Assembly (NCBI GenBank): GCA_934215405.1
Contig: CAKPZU010000001.1
Span: 1-58,383, forward strand
Length of the DNA: 58,383 nucleotides
From: an uncultured Bacilli bacterium
GTDB taxonomy: Bacteria > Bacillota_I > Bacilli_A > RFN20 > CAG-631
Reading direction: 5' to 3'
The notes beneath the pieces were generated by a model. That model was given only the letters and a program-made list of their open reading frames with translations. It was not told the DNA's origin and did no database searches. A program made the translations under genes and the position numbers. The first letter of the stretch is position 1, and every line of letters starts with the position of its first letter. This document shows positions 1 through 9,769 of the stretch, in pieces.

Positions 1-2
1 CT

Positions 3-2267
3 ATTTCCTTTGAAGAAATTGTTAGAGATTATGCTAAAAACAATAAGGAAATAAGTGAATTAACAGAATTATTTGTTAATTTCTATTATGGAAACTTTTC
101 TGAAAATATTTATAATGATTTCAATATTTTTGAAGTAGATGGCTTACCATTTTTATGTGGATTAAATGAAGCTACTAACGATCAAGGAAATATAGTTCAA
201 ACATGGCAGTGGCGAGCAGGGTGTCAAAATGAAAATGTCTTTGTAAAGCTAACAGCTAAAAGTAATTGTAAGGTAAATCTTAAAGGAAATGCTTCAACTA
301 CTTGGGCAAATGCTTTATATAAGGTAGTAATTGAATCAAATAATATACAATATGAAGTAAATAGCTATGAATTAAATGCTAGTGTTGGAAGTGTTGATTT
401 TACTAATTCTTATTATTTAAAAGAAGGAGATTTCTTATTCTTTATAATGAGTGCTCCAGAGAATGTTGCTTGGCAAACATGTAACATTGAAGGTAGCGTT
501 AATGTAGCTAAGGAATTTAATGAAGAAGAATACGAAAAGCTTTTGGTTAATCCAATTGAAAATAGTGATATTTCTTATAGTAAGATTGTTGAAGAGGTTA
601 ATAACAATCAAGGAACTTATAGTAGAAGTACTTATGATGTATCTTTACTTGCTGGAAATGTAAAAGGAAAAATGTATGAAGCTAATATCTTTTCTAAATT
701 AAGTGACGGATTAAAATATGTGGCTTATTGCAAAGATGGGCAAGAAAAAGAAAACCATAATGATTCATATCCGGTATATTTTTATCCTTGGATGTATAAG
801 AGTGGCTCTGCCTCAATGGCGGCAATAATCAAATTTACGGCTAAAGAAAATATTGGCCTTCATGTATCAACTAGTCCTACAACTGATAAAAATGAAAAAG
901 GTGAATTATTTGATTGGAGTAGTAATGCTAATGCTAAAAATGAATATTATATTCAATTAGTAGATGGAAGCATTAAAAAGATTTATTCAAAGAATATTCA
1001 AGCAGTTTCAGCTAAAGATGATTATGCAATTACAGTTAGTTTAAAGAAAGGTGAATCATTCTATTATACATATGTTGCTAATTGGGGAATTATAGTATCA
1101 AATCCTATATTCACAATTGATACAAAATCATATGATCCTAACTTTACATATACTGAAATTGTTTCTAATGGTGAAGAATTAAATTACTTCGATATGGTTA
1201 CAGGCTTTGTAAACAATGACTTAAATGATGTTTCATTAGATAATATTTCTTATGGTTTTGCTTATGGAAAGGTAGACGAATTAAAGAAGTTTATGTATAA
1301 AGGCGGAGATGGTGAAGGAAATGCTGATGATCAAATTTGTGATATTGATGCAAGCAGTGATCAGGAAAAGAAATCTAATATATTCTTAAGATGGCAAGTT
1401 AGATGTTCAGGCACAGATGATAGTATTATTTATATAAAAGCAAAGCATAATACTTTATTATCATTTACTCATAAGGTAATCACATTAGATTATGCTTCAA
1501 ATATGTGTGTTACTGTTTATGTTGCTGATGAAAATGGTATTATCATTCAATTAAAATCAACAATTATGAATTTAGTTAGTGAAGAAAACGAATACTTATT
1601 AGATATTAATCTAAAGGAAAATGACACAGCTTATATTGTCTTTTCTTATCCAAATGGTGGTATATATACTTCAACTAGTAATTTCGAATTCAATATGAAG
1701 GCGATTCCTTCAAAATATGATGAAAGCAAACGCCCAGACTTTGCAACGCAAATTGAATTGAATAATATTAAAAAAGAAAAAAATCAAGCCATGACTGATT
1801 ATATTTCAAACTTAAATATGGATGATTATTCATCAGTTAAATGGATTGAAATTGAAGATATTACAATCACTTATAAGGAATTATTAGAAAAAACTTTAAC
1901 TAAAGAAGAAGCTTTAGCTATATATGATGAATTTATAAGTAAAATTAATAGTGTTGAAAATAAAACACAAGAAGAAAATAATTTAAAAGCTCTTAAGAAT
2001 GAAAAGAAAGAGTATTTAAATAGCTTAGTTAATAAAAAGGATTATTCAAGTAAGGATTATAAGGAAATTAGCAAGCTACTTGAAGAGTCATTAGCAAAAA
2101 TTGATAGTGCTATATCAAAGGCTACAATTAATACAATAGTTGCGCAATTTGAAAATAGACTGCAATCATTTACTAAAAAGAAGGGCTGTAAGGGAAGTAT
2201 TGAAACAACATTTGTTTTAGTAGCATCACTATATACTTTAATCGCTTTAAAAAGGAAAAAAGATTAA
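3..2267 (+). CDS. Surface-anchored repeat protein, 5' end outside window
   Basis: The frame is open from the first bases of the window, so the ATG at 447 is internal and at least 754 residues belong to this protein. I see three related beta-rich modules of roughly 150-190 residues (around nt 130-500, 620-1120 and 1190-1700), each with a conserved aromatic or Cys core such as WQWRAGC and WQVRCSG. A charged helical segment of about 150 residues (nt 1750-2170) resembles FIVAR-type spacer domains. The C-terminus is KKGCKGS, a hydrophobic stretch and a KRKK tail, which is a surface-anchoring signal of non-LPXTG type; the same tail ends the protein at 45107-47347. Probably a glycan-binding wall or membrane protein closing an upstream operon. 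The binding role is inferred; the enzyme part, if any, lies outside the window. Confidence 0.8.
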   Translation: MSFEEIVRDYAKNNKEISELTELFVNFYYGNFSENIYNDFNIFEVDGLPFLCGLNEATNDQGNIVQTWQWRAGCQNENVFVKLTAKSNCKVNLKGNASTTWANALYKVVIESNNIQYEVNSYELNASVGSVDFTNSYYLKEGDFLFFIMSAPENVAWQTCNIEGSVNVAKEFNEEEYEKLLVNPIENSDISYSKIVEEVNNNQGTYSRSTYDVSLLAGNVKGKMYEANIFSKLSDGLKYVAYCKDGQEKENHNDSYPVYFYPWMYKSGSASMAAIIKFTAKENIGLHVSTSPTTDKNEKGELFDWSSNANAKNEYYIQLVDGSIKKIYSKNIQAVSAKDDYAITVSLKKGESFYYTYVANWGIIVSNPIFTIDTKSYDPNFTYTEIVSNGEELNYFDMVTGFVNNDLNDVSLDNISYGFAYGKVDELKKFMYKGGDGEGNADDQICDIDASSDQEKKSNIFLRWQVRCSGTDDSIIYIKAKHNTLLSFTHKVITLDYASNMCVTVYVADENGIIIQLKSTIMNLVSEENEYLLDINLKENDTAYIVFSYPNGGIYTSTSNFEFNMKAIPSKYDESKRPDFATQIELNNIKKEKNQAMTDYISNLNMDDYSSVKWIEIEDITITYKELLEKTLTKEEALAIYDEFISKINSVENKTQEENNLKALKNEKKEYLNSLVNKKDYSSKDYKEISKLLEESLAKIDSAISKATINTIVAQFENRLQSFTKKKGCKGSIETTFVLVASLYTLIALKRKKD

Positions 2268-2280
2268 TTTATTATTCAGG

Positions 2281-2301
2281 TGCCTTTAAGGTTTAAAGGC
2301 A
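2281..2301 (+). terminator. Hairpin after surface protein gene
   Basis: Nine-base arms TGCCTTTAA and TTAAAGGCA enclose a three-base loop just after the stop codon. The following T tract is weak (TCTTGTTTAAT), and I see no clear promoter before 2330, so this may be a partial terminator letting transcription continue into the transporter operon. Confidence 0.55.
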
Positions 2302-2329
2302 TCTTGTTTAATAAAAAAGGAGGTATAAA

Positions 2330-3292
2330 ATGACTGTAGTTACAATGAAAAGAAAGTCATTTATAAAGGATATAAAAAAGGATTGGATGCTTTATACAAT
2401 GCTTATAATACTAGTTGTATCTTTATTTATATTTAACTATATTCCAATGGCAGGAATACAAATTGCTTTTAAGGATTATATCATCCCCCTTGGAAATAGA
2501 AAAGGTGGAATTTGGGGAAGCCCATGGGCTAAAAATGATTTTGGACAAATAGATTTATTAAAAAACTTTAAGATATTATTTAGTGATCCAAAATTTTGGA
2601 CAACTCTGAAAAACACCTTAAGAATATCAAGCTTAAGAATAATATTTGGCTTTCCAGTGCCAATTATATTAGTATTACTTTTAAATGAATTAACTAGTGA
2701 AAAATATAAAAAACTAGTACAAGGAATATCATATTTACCATATTTTATTTCTTGGGTTATTATTTCAAATATTTTCTTTGATTTAACTAAAACCGATAGC
2801 GGATTTCAATTAGTCCTTGAAAGTATTTTTGGCCATCAAATAAAGTTTTTTGGTGATGATAATTTGTTTTTACTAATTGTTATATTAACAGATATTTGGA
2901 AAAATGCTGGCTGGGGAACAATTATTTATTTTGCAGCATTGAGCAATATTTCACCAGAATTATATGAGGCTGCTTCAATTGATGGTGCTAATCGTTTTCA
3001 AAAAATGCTTTATATAACTCTTCCAGGGCTAGTTCCGGCCATTTCAATTAATTTAATCTTTGCTTTATCTGGCATTATTTATGGAGGATTTGATCAAATC
3101 TATAATATGTATAACGAAACAGTTTATGGAAAAGGTGATATCTTAGAAACTTATTTATTTAGAAGTGGCTTATTAGGCGGAGATTATTCACTTGGTACAG
3201 CTTTAGGCTTATTTAATTCAATTATTGGTTTAGCCTTAACTTTAATTGCTAATAAAATAATTAAAAAGTTAGGTGGTAATGGAATATGGTAA
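2330..3292 (+). CDS. CUT1 ABC sugar transporter permease, LplB-like
   Basis: A membrane permease of 320 residues for carbohydrate uptake. About six hydrophobic segments are visible, beginning with MLIILVVSLFIFNYIPMAG. The cytoplasmic EAA loop that docks the ATPase is clear near residue 218 (EAASIDGANRFQKMLYITLP). The start has a strong AAGGAGGT site six bases upstream. Its end overlaps the next permease by seven bases. The LplB subtype is suggested by the N-terminal region (FNYIPMAGIQIAFKDY) and by the long LplA-like binding protein downstream. No ATPase lies in the operon, so the shared ATPase at 30445-32302 is the natural partner. Substrate unknown; context suggests oligosaccharides. Confidence 0.9.
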   Translation: MTVVTMKRKSFIKDIKKDWMLYTMLIILVVSLFIFNYIPMAGIQIAFKDYIIPLGNRKGGIWGSPWAKNDFGQIDLLKNFKILFSDPKFWTTLKNTLRISSLRIIFGFPVPIILVLLLNELTSEKYKKLVQGISYLPYFISWVIISNIFFDLTKTDSGFQLVLESIFGHQIKFFGDDNLFLLIVILTDIWKNAGWGTIIYFAALSNISPELYEAASIDGANRFQKMLYITLPGLVPAISINLIFALSGIIYGGFDQIYNMYNETVYGKGDILETYLFRSGLLGGDYSLGTALGLFNSIIGLALTLIANKIIKKLGGNGIW

Positions 3293-4173
3293 AGAGCTTT
3301 ATAGATAGAATTTTAGGGAAAACAGCTAAAGATAGAATATACAATATCATTGTTTATATCTTAGCGACTCTAGTAGCTTTAATAACATTATATCCATTTT
3401 TATATGTAGTAGTCGAAAGCTTAAAGGTTGTAATACCTCAAGATACAGGCATAGCTAAATATAAATTTAGCTTATCAGCCTATGGCTATATTTTAAAGGA
3501 TTTAGATTTATTATGGAGTTTTTTATGGAGTATTATAGTTGTTTTAATTAGTACCATTATTCATGTATTTTGCTGTGTTTTAAGTGCTTACCCTTTATCT
3601 AAAAAAAGACTAAGAGGAAGAAAGGTTGTTTTAATTTATATAATTATAACCATGCTATTTTCAGGAGGTCTAATTCCATATTTTATTTTAATGGATGACT
3701 TACATTTATTTAATAATCCATTAATATATATAGTTCCATGCTTAATAAGTGGCTTTGATGTAATTATTGCTAAAAACTTTTTCCAATCAATTCCTGAGGA
3801 ATTAGAAGAAGCCGCTAAAATTGATGGTGCTAATGACTATCAAATATTCTTTAAAATTTATTTAAAAATATCTCTTCCAATAATAGCAACACTAGCTTTA
3901 TGGTTTGCTGTTGGAAAATGGAATGATTGGATGACAGGTATTTTATATATGACAGATAAGCCAAAGCTACAGCTTATTCAAAATTACTTAAGAAGAATAC
4001 TTTCAACAACTACCTCACAATCAGGTGCTGGAAGTGATACAACAACAATGGCTTTAGCTTCAAATATAAAAATGGCCATTATAGTTGTTGGAACATTACC
4101 AATAATTTTGATTTATCCATTTGTACAGAAATATTTTGTAAAAGGTGTAATTTTAGGATCAGTTAAGGAGTAA
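3286..4173 (+). CDS. CUT1 ABC sugar transporter permease, LplC/MsmG-like
   Basis: Second permease of the importer, 295 residues, with about six membrane segments and the EAA loop EEAAKIDGANDYQIFFKIYL near residue 178. It overlaps the preceding permease gene by seven bases, which implies translational coupling and a heterodimeric channel. The C-terminal portion (TLPIILIYPFVQKYFVKGV) is typical of MalG/LplC partners. The next gene follows after three bases. Confidence 0.9.
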   Translation: MVKSFIDRILGKTAKDRIYNIIVYILATLVALITLYPFLYVVVESLKVVIPQDTGIAKYKFSLSAYGYILKDLDLLWSFLWSIIVVLISTIIHVFCCVLSAYPLSKKRLRGRKVVLIYIIITMLFSGGLIPYFILMDDLHLFNNPLIYIVPCLISGFDVIIAKNFFQSIPEELEEAAKIDGANDYQIFFKIYLKISLPIIATLALWFAVGKWNDWMTGILYMTDKPKLQLIQNYLRRILSTTTSQSGAGSDTTTMALASNIKMAIIVVGTLPIILIYPFVQKYFVKGVILGSVKE

Positions 4174-4176
4174 CAT

Positions 4177-5118
4177 ATGAAAAAAATAAATATTATTTTA
4201 GATACCGATATTGGTGATGATATTGATGATGCTTTTGCTTTAGCTTGCTTATTAAATATGCAAGACAAGGTAAATATAGTAGGTATAACAACAGTTTTTG
4301 TTAATAGTGATCATCGTGCAAGAATGGTAAAAAAATTACTACATCTACATCATGATGATAATATACCAGTTTATGCTGGAATTAGAGAGGGCGATGGAAG
4401 TATAAATATTGATGGTGAATGCTGTCAATTTACTAAAGATTTATTAAATGATGAATACAAGCCTAATAATGATGTTTATAAGGATAATGGTGAAGGAGCT
4501 GTTTCATTTTTAATAAATAAAGCTAAGGAATATCAAGATGATTTAACAATTGTTTGTATTGGACCATATTCAAATATAGGAAGGGCTATAGCAAAAGATA
4601 AAGAGGCTTTTAGCAAATGTAAAATAGTTACAATGGGTGGTAATTTCTTTTCAAGGGCTTTTGTTGAATGGAATATTTATTGTGATCCGAAAAATGCAAA
4701 AGTGCTTCTTGAAAGTGGTTTAGATGTAACCTGCCTTGGAATTGATGTTACTAAAAAAACAAGATTAACAAACAAGCAATATGAGAATATCTTAAGCTAT
4801 ACTCCAAATGATTTTTATAAATATATGGTTTCTTTAATTACTATGCATAAAAATTATCAAAAGAATCCTAAAACATTTAGACCTTATTTACATGATCCAT
4901 TAGCTTTATTTTATGCCGTATTTAATGATTACGTAAAGGTTAAAAAGCAATTAATAAAGGTTGAAGTTAATGGAACTTATACAAGTGGTGAAACAGTTAA
5001 TATTGACTATTTATTTAGATATGAAAGAGAAAAAAGAAAAGGTAATGGAATAAATATTGCTTATAGCTTTGATAAAGAAAAATTTATGGATGATTTTATG
5101 AAAATATATAAAAAATAA
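4177..5118 (+). CDS. Nucleoside hydrolase-like protein (IUNH fold)
   Basis: A 313-residue cytosolic protein of the inosine-uridine-preferring nucleoside hydrolase fold. The N-terminus has the calcium-binding Asp cluster LDTDIGDDIDDAFALA (residues 7-22), and a C-terminal HDPLALFYAVF carries the further conserved Asp. Family members cleave the N-glycosidic bond of ribonucleosides using a calcium-activated water. It sits between permeases and binding protein of a CUT1 importer, so a substrate other than classical nucleosides (a glycoside) is possible. There is no signal peptide. Family assignment is firm; the substrate is not. Confidence 0.85.
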   Translation: MKKINIILDTDIGDDIDDAFALACLLNMQDKVNIVGITTVFVNSDHRARMVKKLLHLHHDDNIPVYAGIREGDGSINIDGECCQFTKDLLNDEYKPNNDVYKDNGEGAVSFLINKAKEYQDDLTIVCIGPYSNIGRAIAKDKEAFSKCKIVTMGGNFFSRAFVEWNIYCDPKNAKVLLESGLDVTCLGIDVTKKTRLTNKQYENILSYTPNDFYKYMVSLITMHKNYQKNPKTFRPYLHDPLALFYAVFNDYVKVKKQLIKVEVNGTYTSGETVNIDYLFRYEREKRKGNGINIAYSFDKEKFMDDFMKIYKK

Positions 5119-5133
5119 AGAAAGGAAAAGACT

Positions 5134-6810
5134 ATGAATAATAAAAAATTATGTTTAATAATATCTTTACTTACAATTGCATCTTTAAGTGGATGTAATA
5201 GTAATAATAATGATTCAGAAAATACAAATAATGAAGCAATTAATATATTTACTATAAATGGCAACTATGCAGAAGGTGTAAAAAAGGACTCGGTTTGGAA
5301 ATATATTGAAGAAAAAGCTGATGTTTCATTTTCTATTAGTGGAGCTATTAATAATGGGGATTATTATACAACTTTATCTCCAAAAATTAATACTGCTAAA
5401 AACATGCCTGATGCCTTTTTTTCAGTTCCTCAAGGAACAGATAGCTCATATTATAAATGGGCCGATCAAACGACAGGTGTTTTATACAATTTAGATGAAT
5501 TATTAGCAGGAAACGAAGATAAATACCCTTATCTTTATGCTACAATTAATTCACCACAATTTGTAAATATGCGTTTTGACGGAGCTCATACTTTAATTCC
5601 AAATCCAAGTTTAAGAAGTGGCTGGGGAATTTATTATCGTTCAGATTGGCTAATTAATGTTGGCTATTATCAAAAGGATGAAAGTGGTAAAGCAATCTTA
5701 GATGAAAATGGAAATAAAATAGCTAGAACTCCAGTGACTATGGATGAGTTTAGTGAGGTTTTAAAACTATTTACAATTGCTGACCCAGATCAAAATGGCA
5801 AGGACGATACATATGGAATATCACCAGGTAGTGGAGCTCATATGACTAATCCTTTATACCATGCCTTTGGTGTGCCAACTGATTGGGATGTAAATGATGA
5901 AAATAATATTGAATATATGTATTTATCTCCTGAATATAAAAATTATTTAAGTTGGTTTCAAAAGCAATATAATAATGGTTATATTGAACCACAATTCTAT
6001 ATGAATAAAAATGATTCTGATAGAAAGTTATTTGAAAATGGTAAGGTTGGAGTAATTATTACAAATGCTGAAGCACATGTAATGTATGTTGCTAAGCCAA
6101 TGGAGGATATTTTTGGGAAAAATAAAACCGTTATGGGGGTAGCACCAATTGGTACTAAAACATGTGGAAAGGAAGGAGCACAAGGCTTTTCTGATTGGGG
6201 AGGAACTTGGGGAGGCTTTTCAATTACTAAAACATGTAAAAATATTGATGGCACCTTAAGATTATTTGATTATTTACTTTCACCAGAGGGGGCTTTAACA
6301 GCCTCATATGGTATTAAGGATGTTCATTATGAAATGAAGGATAATAAGCCATATGCTATTTTAGAGAATAGATATAAAGAAACAGAGGATTCATTTACTT
6401 ATTTTAAGGATGAAAATGGCTCAAGTGAACCTTTAGGAACATATAGATTTTATAGCTATTTATTATCATCTCCTCATATTTATGATTTAAAAACTAATAC
6501 ATATACAATGTGTGTAAATTATCAAATGTTTGATAGCTATTATTATAAGCTAATGGAGGATGCTAATAATCTTATGGTTACTCATAAAACTAAGCTTGAA
6601 AACTTCACTGATTTTACTTCTAGTGTTTTAAAAAAGAGAAGCCAAATAGAAAACGAAGCAGCAAGCTATGCTGTTCAAGCTATGGCTTGTAAGAAAAACT
6701 TAACATCTGATTATGACGAAATGGTTAAAAATTGCCAAAACTATGGATTAGATACAGTTAAGAAAATAATGAAGGCTAAAGCTATTGAATGTAAGATTAT
6801 TGAGGAATAA
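5134..6810 (+). CDS. Extracellular sugar-binding lipoprotein, LplA-like
   Basis: A 558-residue solute-binding protein for the importer encoded just upstream. The signal peptide ends in the lipobox SLSGC (Cys about residue 21), followed by an Asn/Ser-rich linker. The length fits the long LplA-type binding proteins rather than the 400-residue MalE type. Trp- and Tyr-rich patches (GWGIYYRSDWL, FSDWGGTWGGFS) are typical of sugar stacking surfaces. An AAAGGAAA site precedes the ATG. The segment DPDQNGKDDTYG resembles the calcium-loop-like motif common in this subfamily. Confidence 0.9.
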   Translation: MNNKKLCLIISLLTIASLSGCNSNNNDSENTNNEAINIFTINGNYAEGVKKDSVWKYIEEKADVSFSISGAINNGDYYTTLSPKINTAKNMPDAFFSVPQGTDSSYYKWADQTTGVLYNLDELLAGNEDKYPYLYATINSPQFVNMRFDGAHTLIPNPSLRSGWGIYYRSDWLINVGYYQKDESGKAILDENGNKIARTPVTMDEFSEVLKLFTIADPDQNGKDDTYGISPGSGAHMTNPLYHAFGVPTDWDVNDENNIEYMYLSPEYKNYLSWFQKQYNNGYIEPQFYMNKNDSDRKLFENGKVGVIITNAEAHVMYVAKPMEDIFGKNKTVMGVAPIGTKTCGKEGAQGFSDWGGTWGGFSITKTCKNIDGTLRLFDYLLSPEGALTASYGIKDVHYEMKDNKPYAILENRYKETEDSFTYFKDENGSSEPLGTYRFYSYLLSSPHIYDLKTNTYTMCVNYQMFDSYYYKLMEDANNLMVTHKTKLENFTDFTSSVLKKRSQIENEAASYAVQAMACKKNLTSDYDEMVKNCQNYGLDTVKKIMKAKAIECKIIEE

Positions 6811-6812
6811 CT

Positions 6813-8003
6813 ATGAGATTAAAGCAATTAATAAAAGCACTAATATGTTGCTTAGCAGTTTGCTCTTGTAGCTCTAATAACACTTTAAGCACTAGCTCAG
6901 AAAATATTGAATACTTAGCCAATCAAGAATATATTTATGGGATGGATTATACCTCATTAGAGGGCGTATTTAATAAGATTGATTATAAAAAGGCTTATGA
7001 AATGCTAAATAATATGGGAGTTAAAAGCGTTAGAAACTGGATGCATTGTACTTATTTTTTCGATTCAAAATTTAATAGAAATGAAAGTAATATTGAATTA
7101 ATGAAGGATATGATTAAGATAATGCAAGGCTATAATATGCAAATTATTGGTTTAAACCATAAAAACTTTAATAAATATGGTAAGGATAATGCTAAAATTG
7201 CAAGAGATATGACACCTAATAGCTATTATCTTGAATGGCTTAATACAATTGAAGAGACATATTATGTTTTAGCTACTACCTTTCCTGAAATTACAATTTG
7301 GGAAATAGACAATGAAACTAATAATAATGGATTTATGGAAAATGCAACAGGAGGTCAATTTACTCTTCAGGAAATGATTGACATTTCTACAGATATTTTC
7401 TATTATGGCTCAAAAGGGCTTCATAGAGCTAACCCTAATATTCAAACAGTAATGGGTGGCTTTGTAACATGGAATGGAGAAGCATTTTTAGAAGGAGTTT
7501 ATAAAAATATTGAATCTGGTAATTTTGGCGAAGGGTCTAAAAATCCTGATGATTATTTTCAATGCTTAGCATGGCATCCTTATACTAAAAACTTTGATGA
7601 GGAATCGTTTGTAAGGGATAATCAAGCCATTTATGATATTTCCTTAAAGTATGAAAAAAAAGCTAAAAAGGTCTATTTTACTGAACTTGGAAACTGGACT
7701 TCATGTCAAAATGCTACAAAGGCTGCTAAATATTTAAAAGAGGTTTATGCAGTAACATTAAAATACTTGCCGTTTGTTGAATCAATTCATTATTATCGAT
7801 GCTTTGATAACATTTTGGATAATGGTAATAATTCAGGACTTTTCCACGATCCAAATATTGAAAGAATTGACTATATTTTCGGAACTGAAACTAGAGCAAA
7901 TCCTGGTTCTCCTAAAGAGGCTGCCTATGCATATCAGGAAATGACTGGTGGAAGTGGACCGTTAAATTTACTTGAAATTATCCTTAATGAGGAGGAAAAA
8001 TGA
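6813..8003 (+). CDS. Lipoprotein glycoside hydrolase, clan GH-A-like
   Basis: A 396-residue lipoprotein (signal ending VCSC at about residue 19) with a TIM-barrel glycosidase pattern. Glu168 in WEIDNETN matches the Asn-Glu acid/base motif at the end of strand 4, and Glu291 in YFTELGNW matches the strand-7 nucleophile of clan GH-A enzymes. It is closely related to the protein at 9753-11012 (shared GMDY, MGVKS-RNWMH, ESIHYYR). The exact CAZy family cannot be fixed by eye; GH39, GH5 or an unclassified relative are options. The stop codon is TGA overlapping the next ATG, so translation is coupled. It presumably acts outside the cell on the imported glycan's precursor. Confidence 0.75.
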   Translation: MRLKQLIKALICCLAVCSCSSNNTLSTSSENIEYLANQEYIYGMDYTSLEGVFNKIDYKKAYEMLNNMGVKSVRNWMHCTYFFDSKFNRNESNIELMKDMIKIMQGYNMQIIGLNHKNFNKYGKDNAKIARDMTPNSYYLEWLNTIEETYYVLATTFPEITIWEIDNETNNNGFMENATGGQFTLQEMIDISTDIFYYGSKGLHRANPNIQTVMGGFVTWNGEAFLEGVYKNIESGNFGEGSKNPDDYFQCLAWHPYTKNFDEESFVRDNQAIYDISLKYEKKAKKVYFTELGNWTSCQNATKAAKYLKEVYAVTLKYLPFVESIHYYRCFDNILDNGNNSGLFHDPNIERIDYIFGTETRANPGSPKEAAYAYQEMTGGSGPLNLLEIILNEEEK

Positions 8004-9769
8004 TGAAGGATTTATCTAGAAGACATTATTGTGAGGGAAATAGAAATTTAGATAATTCTAAGCACGTCTTAAGTAACAATGATGTGCTTTATGAGTTCAA
8101 AGGATTTGATATTACAGATGCTCGTTCTATGGATGGTGCAAAGCTTTTTGAAGGCTTTTTATGCAGTGAGGAATTTGATAGTATTAAAATTGAAACCTAT
8201 TCAAGAAGAGTTCAAGGTAAAAATGCTTGGGAATATACTTTACTCAAAAATGGCAAGGTTTGTGGAACTGCTTATGATTATATTACTAATGATGGAACAT
8301 TTATAAGAGAGTTTAATTTAGCAACACCAATCCGCTTTAAGCTTCGCTTAGAAAATGGCGTTACAACCTATGCTCCAGGTATTATGGTAATGAAAAAAGG
8401 CACTCCATATGTAAATGATTATAAAACCGCTGAGGATGTATATTTTCGCTTTGATGGAGCATCTACTAGTATTTGCTGCTATGGAAGAGATACTGTTTAT
8501 TATATTGAAAGAAAAAGTAAGATGATGATATGTATAAATAAAGATATAGAAAAGCTATCATCAGAGGATGAAAAGGAATACAATTTTACTGATTTTAAAG
8601 TAACTAATGATGCCATTAAGGATATTGAAGAGGATGCGTATTATGTCCATAAAAGCTTAACCTATAAAAATGGGGCTTCCTTATCAGCTATTCCTTGGAA
8701 TATGTGCTATGTTCGTGATTCCTTTGGTATGTGTCGAGGCTATTTATCTATGAATATGTTTAAGGAAACAAAAGATATTTTAGCATTTTTTAATAAGGGA
8801 TTTATGGAAAAGCAAACAATAGCTACAGCTATCTCGTTAGGTAATGATAAAACATTACATATTCATGAAAATGATTTTTCTGAAAATACAGGATATATTA
8901 TAATTCTTGCTTTTTTATATTTAAAATATACTAACGATGTTGAATTTTTTAATTCCTTGCTTCCATTATTAAAAATGGCTTATAACGGTGCAAAAAAGCT
9001 TCTTGTTGATGGAATGATGCCTTTTTCTGGAGATGAAACATATGTTGCTGGTAATTTAATTCCTCGTGTTTGTGTTGATGAAGGCTCAGCTGAAGCAACA
9101 TTATTATTTATAGAATCAACAAAAATGCTTATTCCTTATTTAGATGAAAACGAAAAAGAAGAAGCTAGAAAATTAGTTAATGAAGCTACTAGTAAATATA
9201 AGGAAAACTTTGTAGTTAATAATAAGATAATGGCTAATAATCCAAAAAGGCTAATAAATGCTACATTAAAGGAAACGCGTAAGGGAGTATGTCCTTATTG
9301 CTATTCATATGGAAAAACATTTTTAAATAAATATAAGCTATATGCTTGTAGTAATTGTATAAATAAGGATGAAGATATAAGAAATCATAAGCAATTTTAT
9401 TTAACTAGTGTTTCATTAATGCCTTTATATATTGATAGTTTAGTGTTTAGTAAAGATGAACTAATAAAGATGTATGAAGAATTTGCTATAAATCTTATTG
9501 ATATTTATTATAATGATAAAAAAACTTTAACAAAAATATCTGGATATGAGTATGGGTTATTGCTATATGGTTTGGTAAAATTAAATAGTAAATACATGCA
9601 TGATATTTATAAAATATGTATAATGGCTAGAGATAGTGAGCATGCCTGGTCAGAATATTACATCGATGGTAATTGCTGTGGCATGAGATGGAGAAACTGG
9701 GAAACTGGTGTCAATATGCTAGCTATTGAATCATACATGGAGTATATAAAAAATGAAAATAATACATAA
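8000..9769 (+). CDS. Six-hairpin glycosidase-like protein with inserted zinc ribbon
   Basis: A 589-residue cytosolic protein. The central and C-terminal parts look like an alpha/alpha six-hairpin glycosidase: YVRDSFGMCRGYLSMNMF (residues 238-255), a repeated helix pattern, and acidic candidates HENDFSENTGY and SGDETYV. The N-terminal 200 residues look beta-rich, as in GH15/GH63/GH78-like architectures. Unusually, two CxxC knuckles (Cys431, Cys434, Cys450, Cys453) form a zinc-ribbon-like insert. Starts with GAGGAGG before ATGATG at the TGA of the previous gene; the 3' end overlaps the next gene by 17 bases. Substrate and exact family unknown. Confidence 0.65.
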   Translation: MMKDLSRRHYCEGNRNLDNSKHVLSNNDVLYEFKGFDITDARSMDGAKLFEGFLCSEEFDSIKIETYSRRVQGKNAWEYTLLKNGKVCGTAYDYITNDGTFIREFNLATPIRFKLRLENGVTTYAPGIMVMKKGTPYVNDYKTAEDVYFRFDGASTSICCYGRDTVYYIERKSKMMICINKDIEKLSSEDEKEYNFTDFKVTNDAIKDIEEDAYYVHKSLTYKNGASLSAIPWNMCYVRDSFGMCRGYLSMNMFKETKDILAFFNKGFMEKQTIATAISLGNDKTLHIHENDFSENTGYIIILAFLYLKYTNDVEFFNSLLPLLKMAYNGAKKLLVDGMMPFSGDETYVAGNLIPRVCVDEGSAEATLLFIESTKMLIPYLDENEKEEARKLVNEATSKYKENFVVNNKIMANNPKRLINATLKETRKGVCPYCYSYGKTFLNKYKLYACSNCINKDEDIRNHKQFYLTSVSLMPLYIDSLVFSKDELIKMYEEFAINLIDIYYNDKKTLTKISGYEYGLLLYGLVKLNSKYMHDIYKICIMARDSEHAWSEYYIDGNCCGMRWRNWETGVNMLAIESYMEYIKNENNT

